This document shows, one piece after another, positions 1 through 9,318 of a stretch of 64,000 bases of DNA. Source of the stretch: Conus ventricosus (lineage: Eukaryota; Mollusca; Gastropoda; Neogastropoda; Conidae); the NCBI GenBank assembly GCA_018398815.1, contig CM031603.1:668690-732689 (forward strand), in the 5' to 3' direction. The notes beneath the pieces were generated by a model. That model made no database searches. It saw nothing but the letters and a program-made list of their open reading frames with translations, and had not been told where the DNA came from. The position numbers and the translations under genes are program-made. Position 1 is the stretch's first letter. Every line of letters starts with the position of its first letter.

Positions 1-472
1 TCAGAGTTGTGGTCACTGTGTGGACAGCCAGTCAGAGTTGTGGTCACTGTGTGGACAGCCAGTCAGAGTTGTGGTCACTGTGTGTGTGGACAGCCAGTCA
101 GAGTTGTGGTCACTGTGTGTACAGCCAGTCAGAGTTGTGGTCACTGTGTGTACAGCCAGTCAGAGTTGTGGTCACTGTGTGTGTGGAGGGCCAGTCAGGG
201 TTGTGGTCACTGTGTGTACAGCCAGTCAGAGTTGTGTCACTTTGTGTACAGCCAGTCAGAGTTGTGGTCACTTTGTGTACAGCCAGTCAGAGTTGTGGTC
301 ACTTTGTGTACAGCCAGTCTGGTTGTGGTCACTGTGTGTGGACAGCCTGTCAGAGTTGTGGTCACTGTGTGTGTACAGCCAGTCAGGGTTGTGGTCACTT
401 TGTGTACAGCCAGTCAGAGTTGTGATCACTTTGTGGACAGCGAGTCAGAGTTGTGGTCACTGTGTGGGCAGG
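1..472. repeat. Minisatellite, 31-36 bp unit
   Basis: About 14 head-to-tail copies of a unit containing CAGCCAGTCAGAGTTGTGGT followed by CACTGTGTG. Length varies because the GT run between units is 31-36 bp long overall. The array is open at the left window edge. The reading frames crossing it are by-products of a unit without stop codons. Confidence 0.95.
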
Positions 473-720
473 GTGTAGTGCCTGGAACTTTCACAGTGGA
501 GTGGCAGTGTCCGCCCTTCCTCCAACACCTGTCTGGCCTCCAACCAGGACCCTCGGGCAGGTCAGCTCTTCTCCCCCCCCCCCCCCCCCCCCACCTCTGT
601 TCTCGTCCTACCCCCCCTCCCCGTCCATTGCAATCACCGCCAAGACATCCGAGCAAGTCGATTCCCCCTCCATCTCTTTCCGTTCGCTTACTTCCCTTTG
701 ACCCTTAGACAGATAACAGC
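473..720. other. Single-copy spacer with poly-C run
   Basis: No gene is visible. It contains a C run at about 572-592 and a pyrimidine-rich stretch. This is the only non-repetitive sequence between the first minisatellite and the CA microsatellite. Confidence 0.6.
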
Positions 721-752
721 CAACACACACACACGCACGCACGCCACACACA

Positions 753-834
<82 letters not shown>

Positions 835-836
835 GC
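721..836. repeat. (CA)n microsatellite grading into (CG)n
   Basis: Imperfect CACG copies lead into a pure CA run of more than 30 dinucleotides, ending in about seven CG dinucleotides. Alternating purine-pyrimidine of this length can adopt Z-form DNA. Confidence 0.95.
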
Positions 837-924
837 GTACATCTGTGAATGGCTTTCAGTGTATTTAGCATGTAGTGTATGTTGAGGTGTATGCCGTGTT
901 CAATGTGTTGATTTTAATGTGCGT

Positions 925-1824
925 ATGGTTTTCAGCGTACATGATATGTCGTGTGTGTTGTTTTCAGCGTACATGATATGTCGTGTGTGTTGTTTTCAGC
1001 GTACATGATATGTCGTGTGTGTTGTTTTCAGCGTACATGATATGTTGTTTGTGTTGTTTTTTCAGCGTACATGATATGTCGTGTGTGTTGTTTTTCAGCG
1101 TACATGATATGTCGTGTGTGTGTTTTCAGCGTACATGATATGTCGTGTGTGTTGTTTTCAGCGTACATGATATGTCATGTGTGTTGTTTTTCAGCGTACA
1201 TGATATGTCGTGTGTGTTGTTTTCAGCGTACATGATATGTTGTTTGTGTTGTTTTTCAGCGTACATGATATGTCGTGTGTGTTGTTTTTTTAGCGTACAT
1301 GATATGTCGTGTGTGTTGTTTTCAGCGTACATGATATGTCGTGTGTGTTGTTTTCAGCGTACATTATGTCGTGTGTGTTGTTTTTCAGCGTACATGATAT
1401 GTCGTGTGTGTTGTTTTCAGCGTACACGATATGTCGTGTGTGTTGATTTCAGCGTACATTATATGTTGTTTGTGTTAATTTTCAGCGTACATGATATGTC
1501 GTGTGTGTTAGTTTTTAGCGTACATGCTATGTCGTGTGTGTTGTTTTTCAGCGCACATGATATGTCGTGTGTGTTGTTTTTCAGCGTACATGATATGTCG
1601 TGTGTGTTGTTTTTCAGTGTACATGATATGTCGTGTGTGTTGTTTTCAGCGTACATGATATGTCGTGTGTGTTGTTTTCAGCGTACATGATATGTCGTGT
1701 GTGTTGTTTTTCAGCGTACATGATATGTCGTGTGTGTTGTTTTTCAGCGTACATGATATGTCGTGTGTGTTGTTTTCAGCGTACATGATATGTCGTGTGT
1801 GTTGTTTTTCAGCGTACATGATAT
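925..1824. repeat. Minisatellite, 32-34 bp unit
   Basis: About 27 copies of a unit built from GCGTACATGATATGTCGTG plus TGTTGTTTTCA, varying mainly in T-run length. It stops mid-unit at 1824 and resumes at 2823, where an inserted element ends. Confidence 0.95.
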
Positions 1825-2822
1825 ACAGTAAACAAGTGGGGTATGTTTTGCTCCCATAAGGAAACCTAACACAGAGTAACTTTTATTCAAGACTGGCACA
1901 GCCTTTTAAACTTGAATAAAGTCAGACAAAGTACATAGACGAACAATCTAATAGTGGCGGAAAACGAGCGCAGGCCAACAACTGAACTGTCTGGTAAAGA
2001 TTTGGACTTGAGGGGAGGGAGAGGGGAGATTGAAGATGGAGAAACTGGAAAATGAAATTAAAAAAAAAAATGTTACAGATATAAAAACTCTTCACTAGCC
2101 CCATAAGGGAACCATCGCAATCCCTTTTGAAGGCAGATATATTTGTATTGCCTGCTCCGAGGCCTTTCGCCCGCTCAATCGGGACTCATCAAGGAGACAC
2201 GGCTGGTTGTGTCTGCGCTCCCGGGCGTCAAATAGAGACACACCACAGTCCATAATACTGTGGTGTTCTCACCACCATGGGTGCAAAAAAGAATCCAATA
2301 GCACCCCCAGAGCAGCCAGCGAAGAGTAGTAAATGCAACCAAACGAAAGTGTGGGAGGAAAAAAGTTGCTGTAAAACTAAAGACATTATGCAAATAATAT
2401 AAAATGTAGGGACAGTCTTTGAGCCTACGCCTGAGGATCCACCCAAAGATGCAAGGGAGATCAAAAGACAAACACAAGGACGGACAGAAACAAATAACCT
2501 CAATTTAATCAAAGCAAAATCAGAAATGAAATGAGGTAGGGAACAGTAAACGATAAACAGTAAACAGTGGGGTATGTTTTGCTCCCATAAGGAAACCTAA
2601 CACAGAGTAACTTTTATTCAAGACTGGCACAGCCTTTTAAACTTGAATAAAGTCAGGCAAAGTACATAGACGAACAATCTAATAGTGGCGGAAAAACAAG
2701 CGCAGGCCAACAACGAACTGTCTGGTAAAGATTTGGACTTGAGGGGAGGGAGAGGGGAGTTGAAGATGGAGAACTGGGAAAATGAAATTAAAAAAAAAAA
2801 AAAAATGTTACAGATATAAAAA
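1825..2822. mobile_element. 998-bp non-coding element with direct terminal repeats
   Basis: The element interrupts the 32-34 bp minisatellite and is flanked by a 7-bp duplication, ATGATAT (1818-1824 and 2823-2829). Deleting the element and one copy restores a perfect array unit. Its first 263 bp (1825-2087) recur as its last 266 bp (2557-2822) with few differences, so it is about 1.36 tandem copies of a 732-bp monomer. No convincing ORF, TG...CA ends, primer-binding site or tRNA boxes are seen. Partial tandem structure with short target duplications is typical of Penelope-like elements and of retrozymes made from circular RNA. A class assignment would be inference. A 10-bp perfect hairpin lies at 2240-2266. 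Confidence 0.8.
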
Positions 2823-2829
2823 ATGATAT

Positions 2830-2948
2830 GTCGTGTGTGTTGTTTTCAAATGTGTTTTGTATTCAGAGTGTCTTGTTTTCATGTGTGTATGGTTTTGAAT
2901 ACATTATATCATGTATATAATTTTTAAAGTATATATTATATTCAGATT
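2830..2948. other. Degenerate tail of the minisatellite
   Basis: The array unit resumes at 2823-2850 and then decays into AT-rich sequence with related TTTTCA motifs. No gene is seen. Confidence 0.6.
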
Positions 2949-5900
2949 ATGTTATTTTCAGGTGTGCATGGTTTTCAGTGTGTTGTTTTCAGGGTGCATT
3001 GCAATCTGGGTGCTGTGTTCAGGTGTGTAGGTTGCAAGGTTTTCAGTGTGTTATTTTCAGGTGTGCATGGTTTTCAGTGTGTTGTTTTCAAAGTGCATTG
3101 TAATCAGGGTGTCCTGTATTCAGGTGTGTGTGTGTTGCAAGGTTTTCAGTGTGTTATTTTCAGGCGTGCATGGTTTTCAGTGTGTTGTTTTCAAAGTGAA
3201 TTGTATTCAGGGTGTGTTGTGTTCAGGGTTTGCTGTGTTCAAGTGTGTGCTGTGTTCAGGCTGTGTTCAGGGGTGTGCTGTGTTCAGGTGTGTGTTGTGT
3301 TCAGGTGTGTGCTGTGTTCAGGGTGTGCTGTGTTCAGGGGTGCTGTGTTCAGGTGTGTGCTGTGTTCAGGGGTGTGCTGTGTTCAGGGGTGTGCTGTGTT
3401 TAGGGTGCTGTGTTCAGGCTGTGTTCAGGGGTGTGCTGTGTTCAGTGGTGCTGTGTTCAGGGGTGCTGTGTTCAGGCTGTGTTCAGGGTGTGCTGTGTTC
3501 AGTGGTGTGCTGTGTTCAGGGGTATGCTGTGTTCAGGTGTGTGCTGTGTTCAGGTGTGTGCTGTGGTCAGGGTGTGCTGTGATCAGGGGTGCTGTGTTCA
3601 GTGGTGTGCTGTGTTCAGGGGTGTGCTGTGCTAAGGGGTGTGCTGTGTTCAGGGGTGTGCTGTGTTCAGGTGTGTGCTGTGTTCAGGTGTGCTGTGTTCA
3701 GGGGTGCTGTATTCAGGGGTGTGCTATGTTCAGGGTGTGCTGTGTTCAGGTGTTCTGTGATCAGGGGTGTGCTGTGTTCATGGGTGTGCTGTGTTGAGGT
3801 GTTCTGTGATCAGGGGTTTGCTGTCTTCAGGATGTGCTATGATCAGGGTGTGCTGCGTTCAGGGGTGTGCTGTGTTCAGGGGTGTGCTGTGTTCAGGGGT
3901 GTGCTGTGTTCAGGGGTGTGATGTGTTCAGGGTGTGCTATGTTCAGGGGTATGCAGTGTTCAGGGGTGTGATGTGTTCAGGGTGTGCTGTGTTCAGGGGT
4001 GTGCTGTGTTCAGTGGTGTGCTGTGTTCAGGGGTGCTGTGTTCAGGGGTGCTGTGTTCAGGTGTGTGCTGTGTTCAGGGTGTGCTGTGTTCAGGGGTGTG
4101 CTGTGTTCAGGGGTGCTGTGTTCAGGCTGTGTTCAGGGTGTGCTGTGTTCAGCTGTGATGTGTTCAGGGGTGCTGTGTTCAGGCTGTGTTCAGGGTGTGC
4201 TGTGATCAGTGGTGTGCTGTGTTCAGGTGTGTGCTGTGTTCAGGTGTGTGCTTTTTCAGGGGTGTGCTGTGTTCAGGGGTGTGCTGTGTTCAGGGGGGTG
4301 CTGTGTTCAGGTGTGCTGTGTTCAGGGGTGCTATATTCAGGGGTGTGCTGTGTTCAGGGTGTGCTGTGTTCAGGTGTGTGCTGTGTCCAGGTGTGCTGTG
4401 TTCAGGGTGCTGTATTCAGGGTGTGCTATGTTCAGGGATGTGCTGTGTTCAGGTGTTCTGTGTTCAGGGGTGTGCTGTGTTCAGGGGTGTGCTGTGTTGA
4501 GGTGTTCTGTGTTCAGGGGTGTGATGTGTTCAGGTGTGTGCTGTGTTCAGGTGTGCTGTGTTCAGGGTGCTGTATTCAGGGGTGTGCTATGTTCAGGGGT
4601 GTGCTGTGTTCAGGTGTTCTGTGTTCAGGGGTGTGCTGTGTTCAGGGTGTGCTGTGTTCAGGGTAGTGCTGTGTTCAGGTGTGCTGTGTTCAGGTGTGCT
4701 GTGTTCAGGGGTGCTGTGTTCAGGGTGTGCTTTTTTCAGGGGTGTGCTGTGTTCAGGTGTTCTGTGTTCAGGGGTGTGCTGTGTTCAGGGGTGTGCTGTG
4801 TTCAGGTGTTCTGTGTTCAGGGGTGTCCTGTGTTCACGTGTGTTCTGTGTTCAGGGTGTGCTGTGTTCAGGGGTGTGCTGTGTTCACGTGTGTTCTGTGT
4901 TCAGGGGTGTGCTTGTGTTCACGTGTGTTCTGTGTTCAGGGGTGTGCTGTGTTCACGTGTGTTCTGTGTTCAGGGGTGTGCTGTGTTCAGTGGTGTGCTG
5001 TGTTCACGTGTGTTCTGTGTTCAGGGGTGTGCTTTGTTCAGGGGGGTGCTGTGTTCACGTGTGTTCTGTGTTCAGGGTGTGCTGTGTTCACGTGTGTTCT
5101 GTGTTCAGAGGTGTGCTGTGTTCACGTGTGTTCTGTGTTCAGGGTGTGCTGTGTTCAGGGTGTGTCTGTGTTCAGGGGTGTGCTGTGTTCAGGTGTGTGC
5201 TGTGTTCAGGGGTGTGCTTTGTTCAGGGGTGTGCTGTGTTCAGGAGTGTGCTGTGTTCAGGGGTGTGCTGTGTTCAGGTGTGCTATGTTCAGGGGTGTGC
5301 TGTGTTCAGGTGTGCTGTGTTCATGGGTGTGCTGTGTTCAGGGTGTGCTGTGTTCATGGGAGTTCTGTGTTCAAAGGTGTGCTGTGTTCAGGTGTGCTAT
5401 GTTCAGGGTGTGCTGTTTCAGGTGTGCTGTGTTCAGGTGTGCTGTGTTCAGTGGTGTGCTGTGTTCAGGGTGTGCTGTGTTCAGGGTGTGCTGTGTTCAG
5501 GGTGTGATGTGTTCAGGGGTGTGCTGTGTTCAGGTGTGCTGTGTTCAGGGTGTGCTGTGTTCAGTGGTGCTGTGTTCATGGTGTGCTGTGTTCAGGTGTG
5601 CTGTGTCCAGGGGTGTGCTGTGTTCAGGTGTGCTGTGTTCAGGGGTGTGAGTGTTCAGGGTGTGCTATTTCAGGGGTGTGCTGTGTTCAGGTGTGCTGTG
5701 TTCAGGGGTTTGATGTGTTCAGGGTTTGATGTGTTCAGGGATGTGCTGTGTTCAGGGTGTGCTGTGTTCAGGTGTTCTGTGTTCAGGGGTGTGCTGTGTT
5801 CAGGTGTGCTGTGTTCAGGTGTGCTGTCTTCAGGGGTGTGATGTGTTCAGTGGTGTGCTGTGTTCAGGCGTGTTCTGTGTTCAGGGGTGTGATGTGTTCA

Positions 5901-7030
5901 GGTGTGCGCTGTGTTCAGGGGTGTGCTGTGTTCAGGTGTGATGTATTCAGGTGTGCTGTGTTCAGGGGTGTGCTGTGTTCAGGGGTGTGCTATGTTCAGG
6001 GGTGTGCTGTGTTCAGGGGTGTGTTGTGTTCAGGAGTGTGCTGTGTTCAGATGTTCTGTGTTCAGGGGTGTGCTGTATTCAGGTGTTCTGTGTTCAGGGG
6101 TGTGCTGTGTTGAGGGGTGTGATGTGTTCAGGGTGTGCTATGATCAGGGGTGTGCTGTGTTCAGCGGTGTGCTGTGTTCAGGGGTGGGATGTTTTCAGCT
6201 GTGTGCTGTGTTCAGGGGTGTGCTGTGTTCAGGGGTGTGCTGTGTTGAGGTGTTCTGTGATCAGGGGTGTGCTATGTTCAGGAGTGTGCTGTGTTCAGGG
6301 TGTGCTGTGTTCAGGGGTGTGCTGTGTTCAGGGGTGTGCTGTGTTCAGGGGTGTGCTGTGTTCAGGGGTGTGCTTTGTTCAGGGTGCTGTGTTCAGGAGT
6401 GTGCTGTGTTCAGGGGTGTGCTGTGTTCAGGGGTGCTGTGTTCAGGGGTGTGCTGTGTTCAGGGGTGGGATGTGTTCAGGGGTGTGCTGTGTTTAGGGTG
6501 TGCTGTGTTCAGGGGTGGGATGTGTTCAGGGGTGTGCTGTGTTCAGGGTGTGCTATATTCAGGGGTGTGCTGTGTTCAGGGGTGTGCTGTGTTCAGGGTG
6601 TGCTGTGTTCAGGGTGTGCTGTGTTCAGGTGTTCTGTGTTCAGGGGTGTGCTGTGTTCAGGGGTGTGCTGTGTTCAGGTGTGCTGTGTTCAGGGGTGTGC
6701 TGTGTTTAGGTGTTCTGTGTTCAGGGGTGTGCTTGTTCAGGGGTGTGCTGTGTTCAGGGGTGTGCTGTGTTCAGGTGTGCTGTGTTCAGGGGTGTGCTGT
6801 GTTTAGGTGTGCTGTTTTCAGGGTTGTGATGTGTTCAGGCGTGTGCTGTGTTCAGGGGTGTGCTGTGTTCAGGGGTGTGCTGTGTTCAGGTGTGTGCTTT
6901 GTGCAGGTGTGATGTGTTCAGGTTTGTGCTGTGTTCAGGGGTGTGCTGTGTTCAGGGTGTGCTGTGTTCAGGGGTGTGCTGTGTTCAGGGGTGTGCTGTG
7001 TTCAGGGTGTGCTGTGTTCAGGTGTGTATG
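2949..7030. repeat. 4-kb minisatellite, 15-17 bp unit
   Basis: More than 240 copies of units such as GTGTGCTGTGTTCAGG, with 1-2 bp length variants and occasional TTCTGTG or ACGTGTG versions (notably 4830-5130). It begins as longer units with TGCATGGTTTTCAG and becomes regular after about 3210. Because unit length varies and no unit carries a stop, all forward frames stay open for hundreds of codons. This is composition, not coding evidence. Confidence 0.97.
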
Positions 7031-7206
7031 TGTTCGGAGCTTGCTGCAGTGCCCCACACCTGTCCTGTGTCACCGTGACCTCCTCCTCGCCCAGTGGGCC
7101 GACCGCCGGTGACAAGGCGCACGTGCAGTGTGAGGCTGGTGACGTCATGACGTCATGTCACGCTGTGTCCGACCACGGCAAAGCCTCTGGAGCCTACATA
7201 ACTGGT
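7030..7206 (+). CDS. Partial exon, PCSK9-like C-terminal Cys-rich module
   Basis: The frame through 7036-7206 reads as a compact extracellular module. It has a CC pair followed by AP and L.C, then a hydrophilic linker, then V.CE.G..MT.C.A and a closing GAY near 7189-7197. This order of cysteines and short motifs is that of the C-terminal Cys/His-rich repeats of PCSK9-like secreted proteins, from knowledge of the family and without a search. A TTCAG acceptor-like site lies just before it at about 7020. The downstream boundary is unclear because the exon end runs into a tandem repeat, and a weak GTCAGA donor sits at 7204. Only one module is present, so this is one exon of a larger gene or a relic. 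Codon content and GC are richer than in the flanking arrays. Confidence 0.45.
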
Positions 7207-7537
7207 CAGACTAACTATGAGGATTAGAAGTTTAGAACAATAGTGAGAAGACTACATGACTGGTCAGACTAACTATGAGGATTAGAGGTTTTAAACAATA
7301 GTGAGAAGACTGCATGACTGGTCAGACTAACATGATGATTAGAGGTTTAAAACAATAATGAGAAGACTACATAACTGGTCAGACTAATTATGATGATTAG
7401 AGGTTTAAAACAATAATGAGAAGACTACATAACTGGTCAGACTAATTATGATGATTAGAGGTTTAAAACAATAGTGAGAAGACTACATAACTGGTCAGAC
7501 TAACTATGATGATTAGAGGTTTAAAACAATAGTGAGA
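7195..7537. repeat. 58-bp tandem repeat, six copies
   Basis: The unit begins TACATAACTGGTCAGACTAA and ends CAATAGTGAGAAGAC. The first unit overlaps the last codons of the PCSK9-like exon, so the array appears to have been seeded at the exon-intron border. Confidence 0.93.
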
Positions 7538-7862
7538 AGAAGAAGAAGAAGAGAAGAAGAAGAAGAAGTAGAAGAAGAAGAAGAAGAAGAAGAAGAAGAA
7601 GAAGAAGAAGAAGAAAAACAATAGTGACAAGAAGAAGAGGAGGAAGAGATGAAGAAGAAGAAGAAGAAGAAGAAGAAAGAAGAAGAAGAAGAAGAAGAAG
7701 AAGAAGAAGAAGAAGAAAAAGAGGAGGAGGAGTAGGAGGAGGAGGAGGAGGAATGGTTATATCAACAACGATAACAAGGACAACAGTAAAAATGATGATA
7801 GTAAATATAATAACAATGATATGTGATGATGATATAATAATAATAGTAAGAAGAAGAAGAAA

Positions 7863-7911
<49 letters not shown>

Positions 7912-8010
7912 ATAATAATAATAATAATAATACAGAACACAGGTATGAAATAATGATGAAGATGTTTCAACTGAGGAGAAGGAGGTGGTGGAGGAGGAGG
8001 AGGAGGAGGA
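7538..8010. repeat. Microsatellite cluster: GAA, GGA, AAAG, AAT
   Basis: (GAA)n at 7538-7615 and 7645-7720, GGA-rich runs near 7725-7755 and 7985-8010, (GAAA)n at about 7862-7910 and (AAT)n at 7911-7932. Acidic or polar homopolymer frames across it are artefacts. Confidence 0.95.
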
Positions 8011-8067
8011 CAATAATGTCAATGCCTTAATGATGGCCCACCAAAATCAGAGTTGGATCATGATGAC

Positions 8068-8140
8068 AGCAGGTGCTGATGACGAGGATGTAGATGATGA
8101 GGATGTAGATGACGAGGATGTAGATGATGAGGATGACGTC
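8068..8140. repeat. 15-bp repeat, GAGGATGTAGATGAT
   Basis: Four to five copies, in frame as an Asp/Glu/Val repeat, followed by about 140 bp of single-copy sequence with no recognisable gene. Confidence 0.85.
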
Positions 8141-8285
8141 GGAAAGGATGGCCATCGTATGCTGGTAAACAGAACCAGAACGTACTGTGGCGATCACCAA
8201 CACACCACTGGAGCCCTGGTGCTGGGATAGCTTCTAATGTAGATAAACACATACATTCCGCAGTAAATGACAAATAAATAAATAA

Positions 8286-8334
8286 TATGCACATACATAC
8301 ATACATACATACGTGCATATATAAAATATATATA

Positions 8335-8382
<48 letters not shown>

Positions 8383-8394
8383 ATATATATATAA
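8286..8394. repeat. (ATAC)n then (TA)n at the end of the Penelope-like element
   Basis: ATAC tetranucleotides at 8286-8311 and a TA run to about 8392. A similar TA run lies beyond the other end of the element at about 27626-27695, in mirrored arrangement. Confidence 0.9.
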
Positions 8395-8415
8395 TGATTA
8401 AAAGCAAATCTTAAA

Positions 8416-8463
8416 ACGGGACTACAAATTTGTTTCGAGGTCTTTCCTCTCTTCAGATCCCGT
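8416..8463 (-). ncRNA. Type I hammerhead ribozyme
   Basis: Read on the - strand, every core element is present. A 7-bp stem I is made by 8457-8463 with 8416-8422, including one G-U pair next to the core. CUGAAGA lies at 8450-8456. Stem II is GAGG/CCUC closing an AAAGA loop (8437-8449). GAAA lies at 8433-8436. Stem III is the self-complementary CAAAUUUG (8425-8432), and the cleavage dinucleotide UA is at 8423-8424. Hammerheads of this compact type occur in the terminal repeats of Penelope-like elements. It is antisense to the reverse transcriptase here only because this terminal copy is inverted. Confidence 0.85.
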
Positions 8464-8649
8464 GCCAATCCCTGCTACTGACCTCGATCGTATATATGTG
8501 TTTTGAATTGTGAGCTGTAGTCCAGTTGGGTTGTGTTGCACGTGTTGTGCAAGGGGGGCCCTGTTAGGGTTGTAAGTCTTTCTTTCTTTATTGAGTATGA
8601 GGGGTCCTATCAGGGTTGCTATTTTATACTTGTTGATAAAAATAGAGAA

Positions 8650-9229
8650 ACAGCTCCACACGTCGAGCACTTTAAACCTGGCTAGCAATTTTTTTGAAAA
8701 AATGGAAAAAGTAAATTTTAACCTATCAACCAAGAATATCCCCTATGCTACACCAGAGAGCTACACAAAAGGCTAATTGAGAAAACGGAAAAATTTGTAC
8801 GCAATCTAAGATGGAGGGCTTTCTTTTACCTTAACCCTAAAGCACAGCAGGAAAAGACAGATACATATGGAATCAACTCATGGAGATCTCCACCAGTTAT
8901 TGAAGAGATGAGGAGTTTTGAGGAAAGATTAAAAAGCAATGATTTCCACCATTAAATTTAGGAAAATAAACAACAACTTCCAAAGATCTCTGAGCAGCAA
9001 TATAAAAGATATAATGCATGATAAAAGAATATTGTCAAAGCAGACAAAACTAGTAATTTTTACAAAATGGAAGTAAAAGATTACGAGCAGCTCCTCATCA
9101 AAAACATCCAAAAGAACTACAAGAAAGCTGAAGAGGAAACATGTACTACCATCAGAGAAGAAGAAAAGAAACTGGTGGAACGCATAGAACTAAGTGACAG
9201 GATAGAAACCACTGCTAAAAGAGAAGCGT
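8650..9229 (+). pseudogene. Penelope-like reverse transcriptase, N-terminal part, frameshifted
   Basis: Successive frames read LSTKNIPYATPESYTK, then RNLRWRAFFYLNP near 8800-8835, then SPPVIEEMRSFEE, then VKDYEQLLIKNIQKNYKKAE, ending KLVERIELSDRIETTAKREA. This order of motifs is the region upstream of the RT core in GIY-YIG Penelope-like elements. At least three frame changes (about 8772, 8930 and 9065) separate the pieces. The last codons, encoding KREA, are cut by the Polinton insertion, and the next expected residues appear from 25635. Non-functional as assembled. Confidence 0.85.
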
Positions 9230-9318
9230 AGAGAACAGCATTTTACCAATTCTAACTCACTGCTTCACCACCGAGTTTTTGGGCGAAAGGGGCCCTTTAA
9301 AAAGCCCCCCTTTTCCTG
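9230..9318 (+). repeat. Left terminal inverted repeat of Polinton-like element 1
   Basis: Matches the reverse complement of 25544-25634. Shared blocks include CACCACCGAGTTTTTGGG-type sequence and CTTTTCCTG at the inner end. The right copy is noisier. Confidence 0.75.

Larger units (their letters stand above)
8395..9229 (+). mobile_element. Penelope-like element, 5' half with inverted terminal copy
   Basis: 8395-8645 is a reverse-complemented copy of the 3' terminal sequence found at about 27290-27560. From about 8650 the + strand encodes the N-terminal part of the element's protein. Inverted or direct partial terminal copies are characteristic of Penelope-like elements. The half ends exactly where a Polinton-like element begins (9230), and the coding frame resumes at 25635. 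Confidence 0.85.

Noticed and set aside
1825..2822. LTR retrotransposon with 265-bp LTRs
   Set aside because: The repeats do not start TG or end CA, and no primer-binding or polypurine site or coding remains are seen. The structure fits a partial tandem better.
2949..6912. Forward ORFs of 280-435 codons rich in Cys, Val, Phe and Gly
   Set aside because: They are translations of a 15-17 bp satellite without stop codons. All frames are open alike, there is no start context, and copy variation ignores codon structure.
7138..7160. CRE-like palindrome pair GACGTCATGACGTCATG as a promoter element
   Set aside because: It lies inside the PCSK9-like coding frame and is explained by the codons. There is no other promoter evidence.
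7624..8022. Acidic, basic and serine/leucine-rich ORFs
   Set aside because: Direct translations of GAA, GGA, AAAG and AAT microsatellites.
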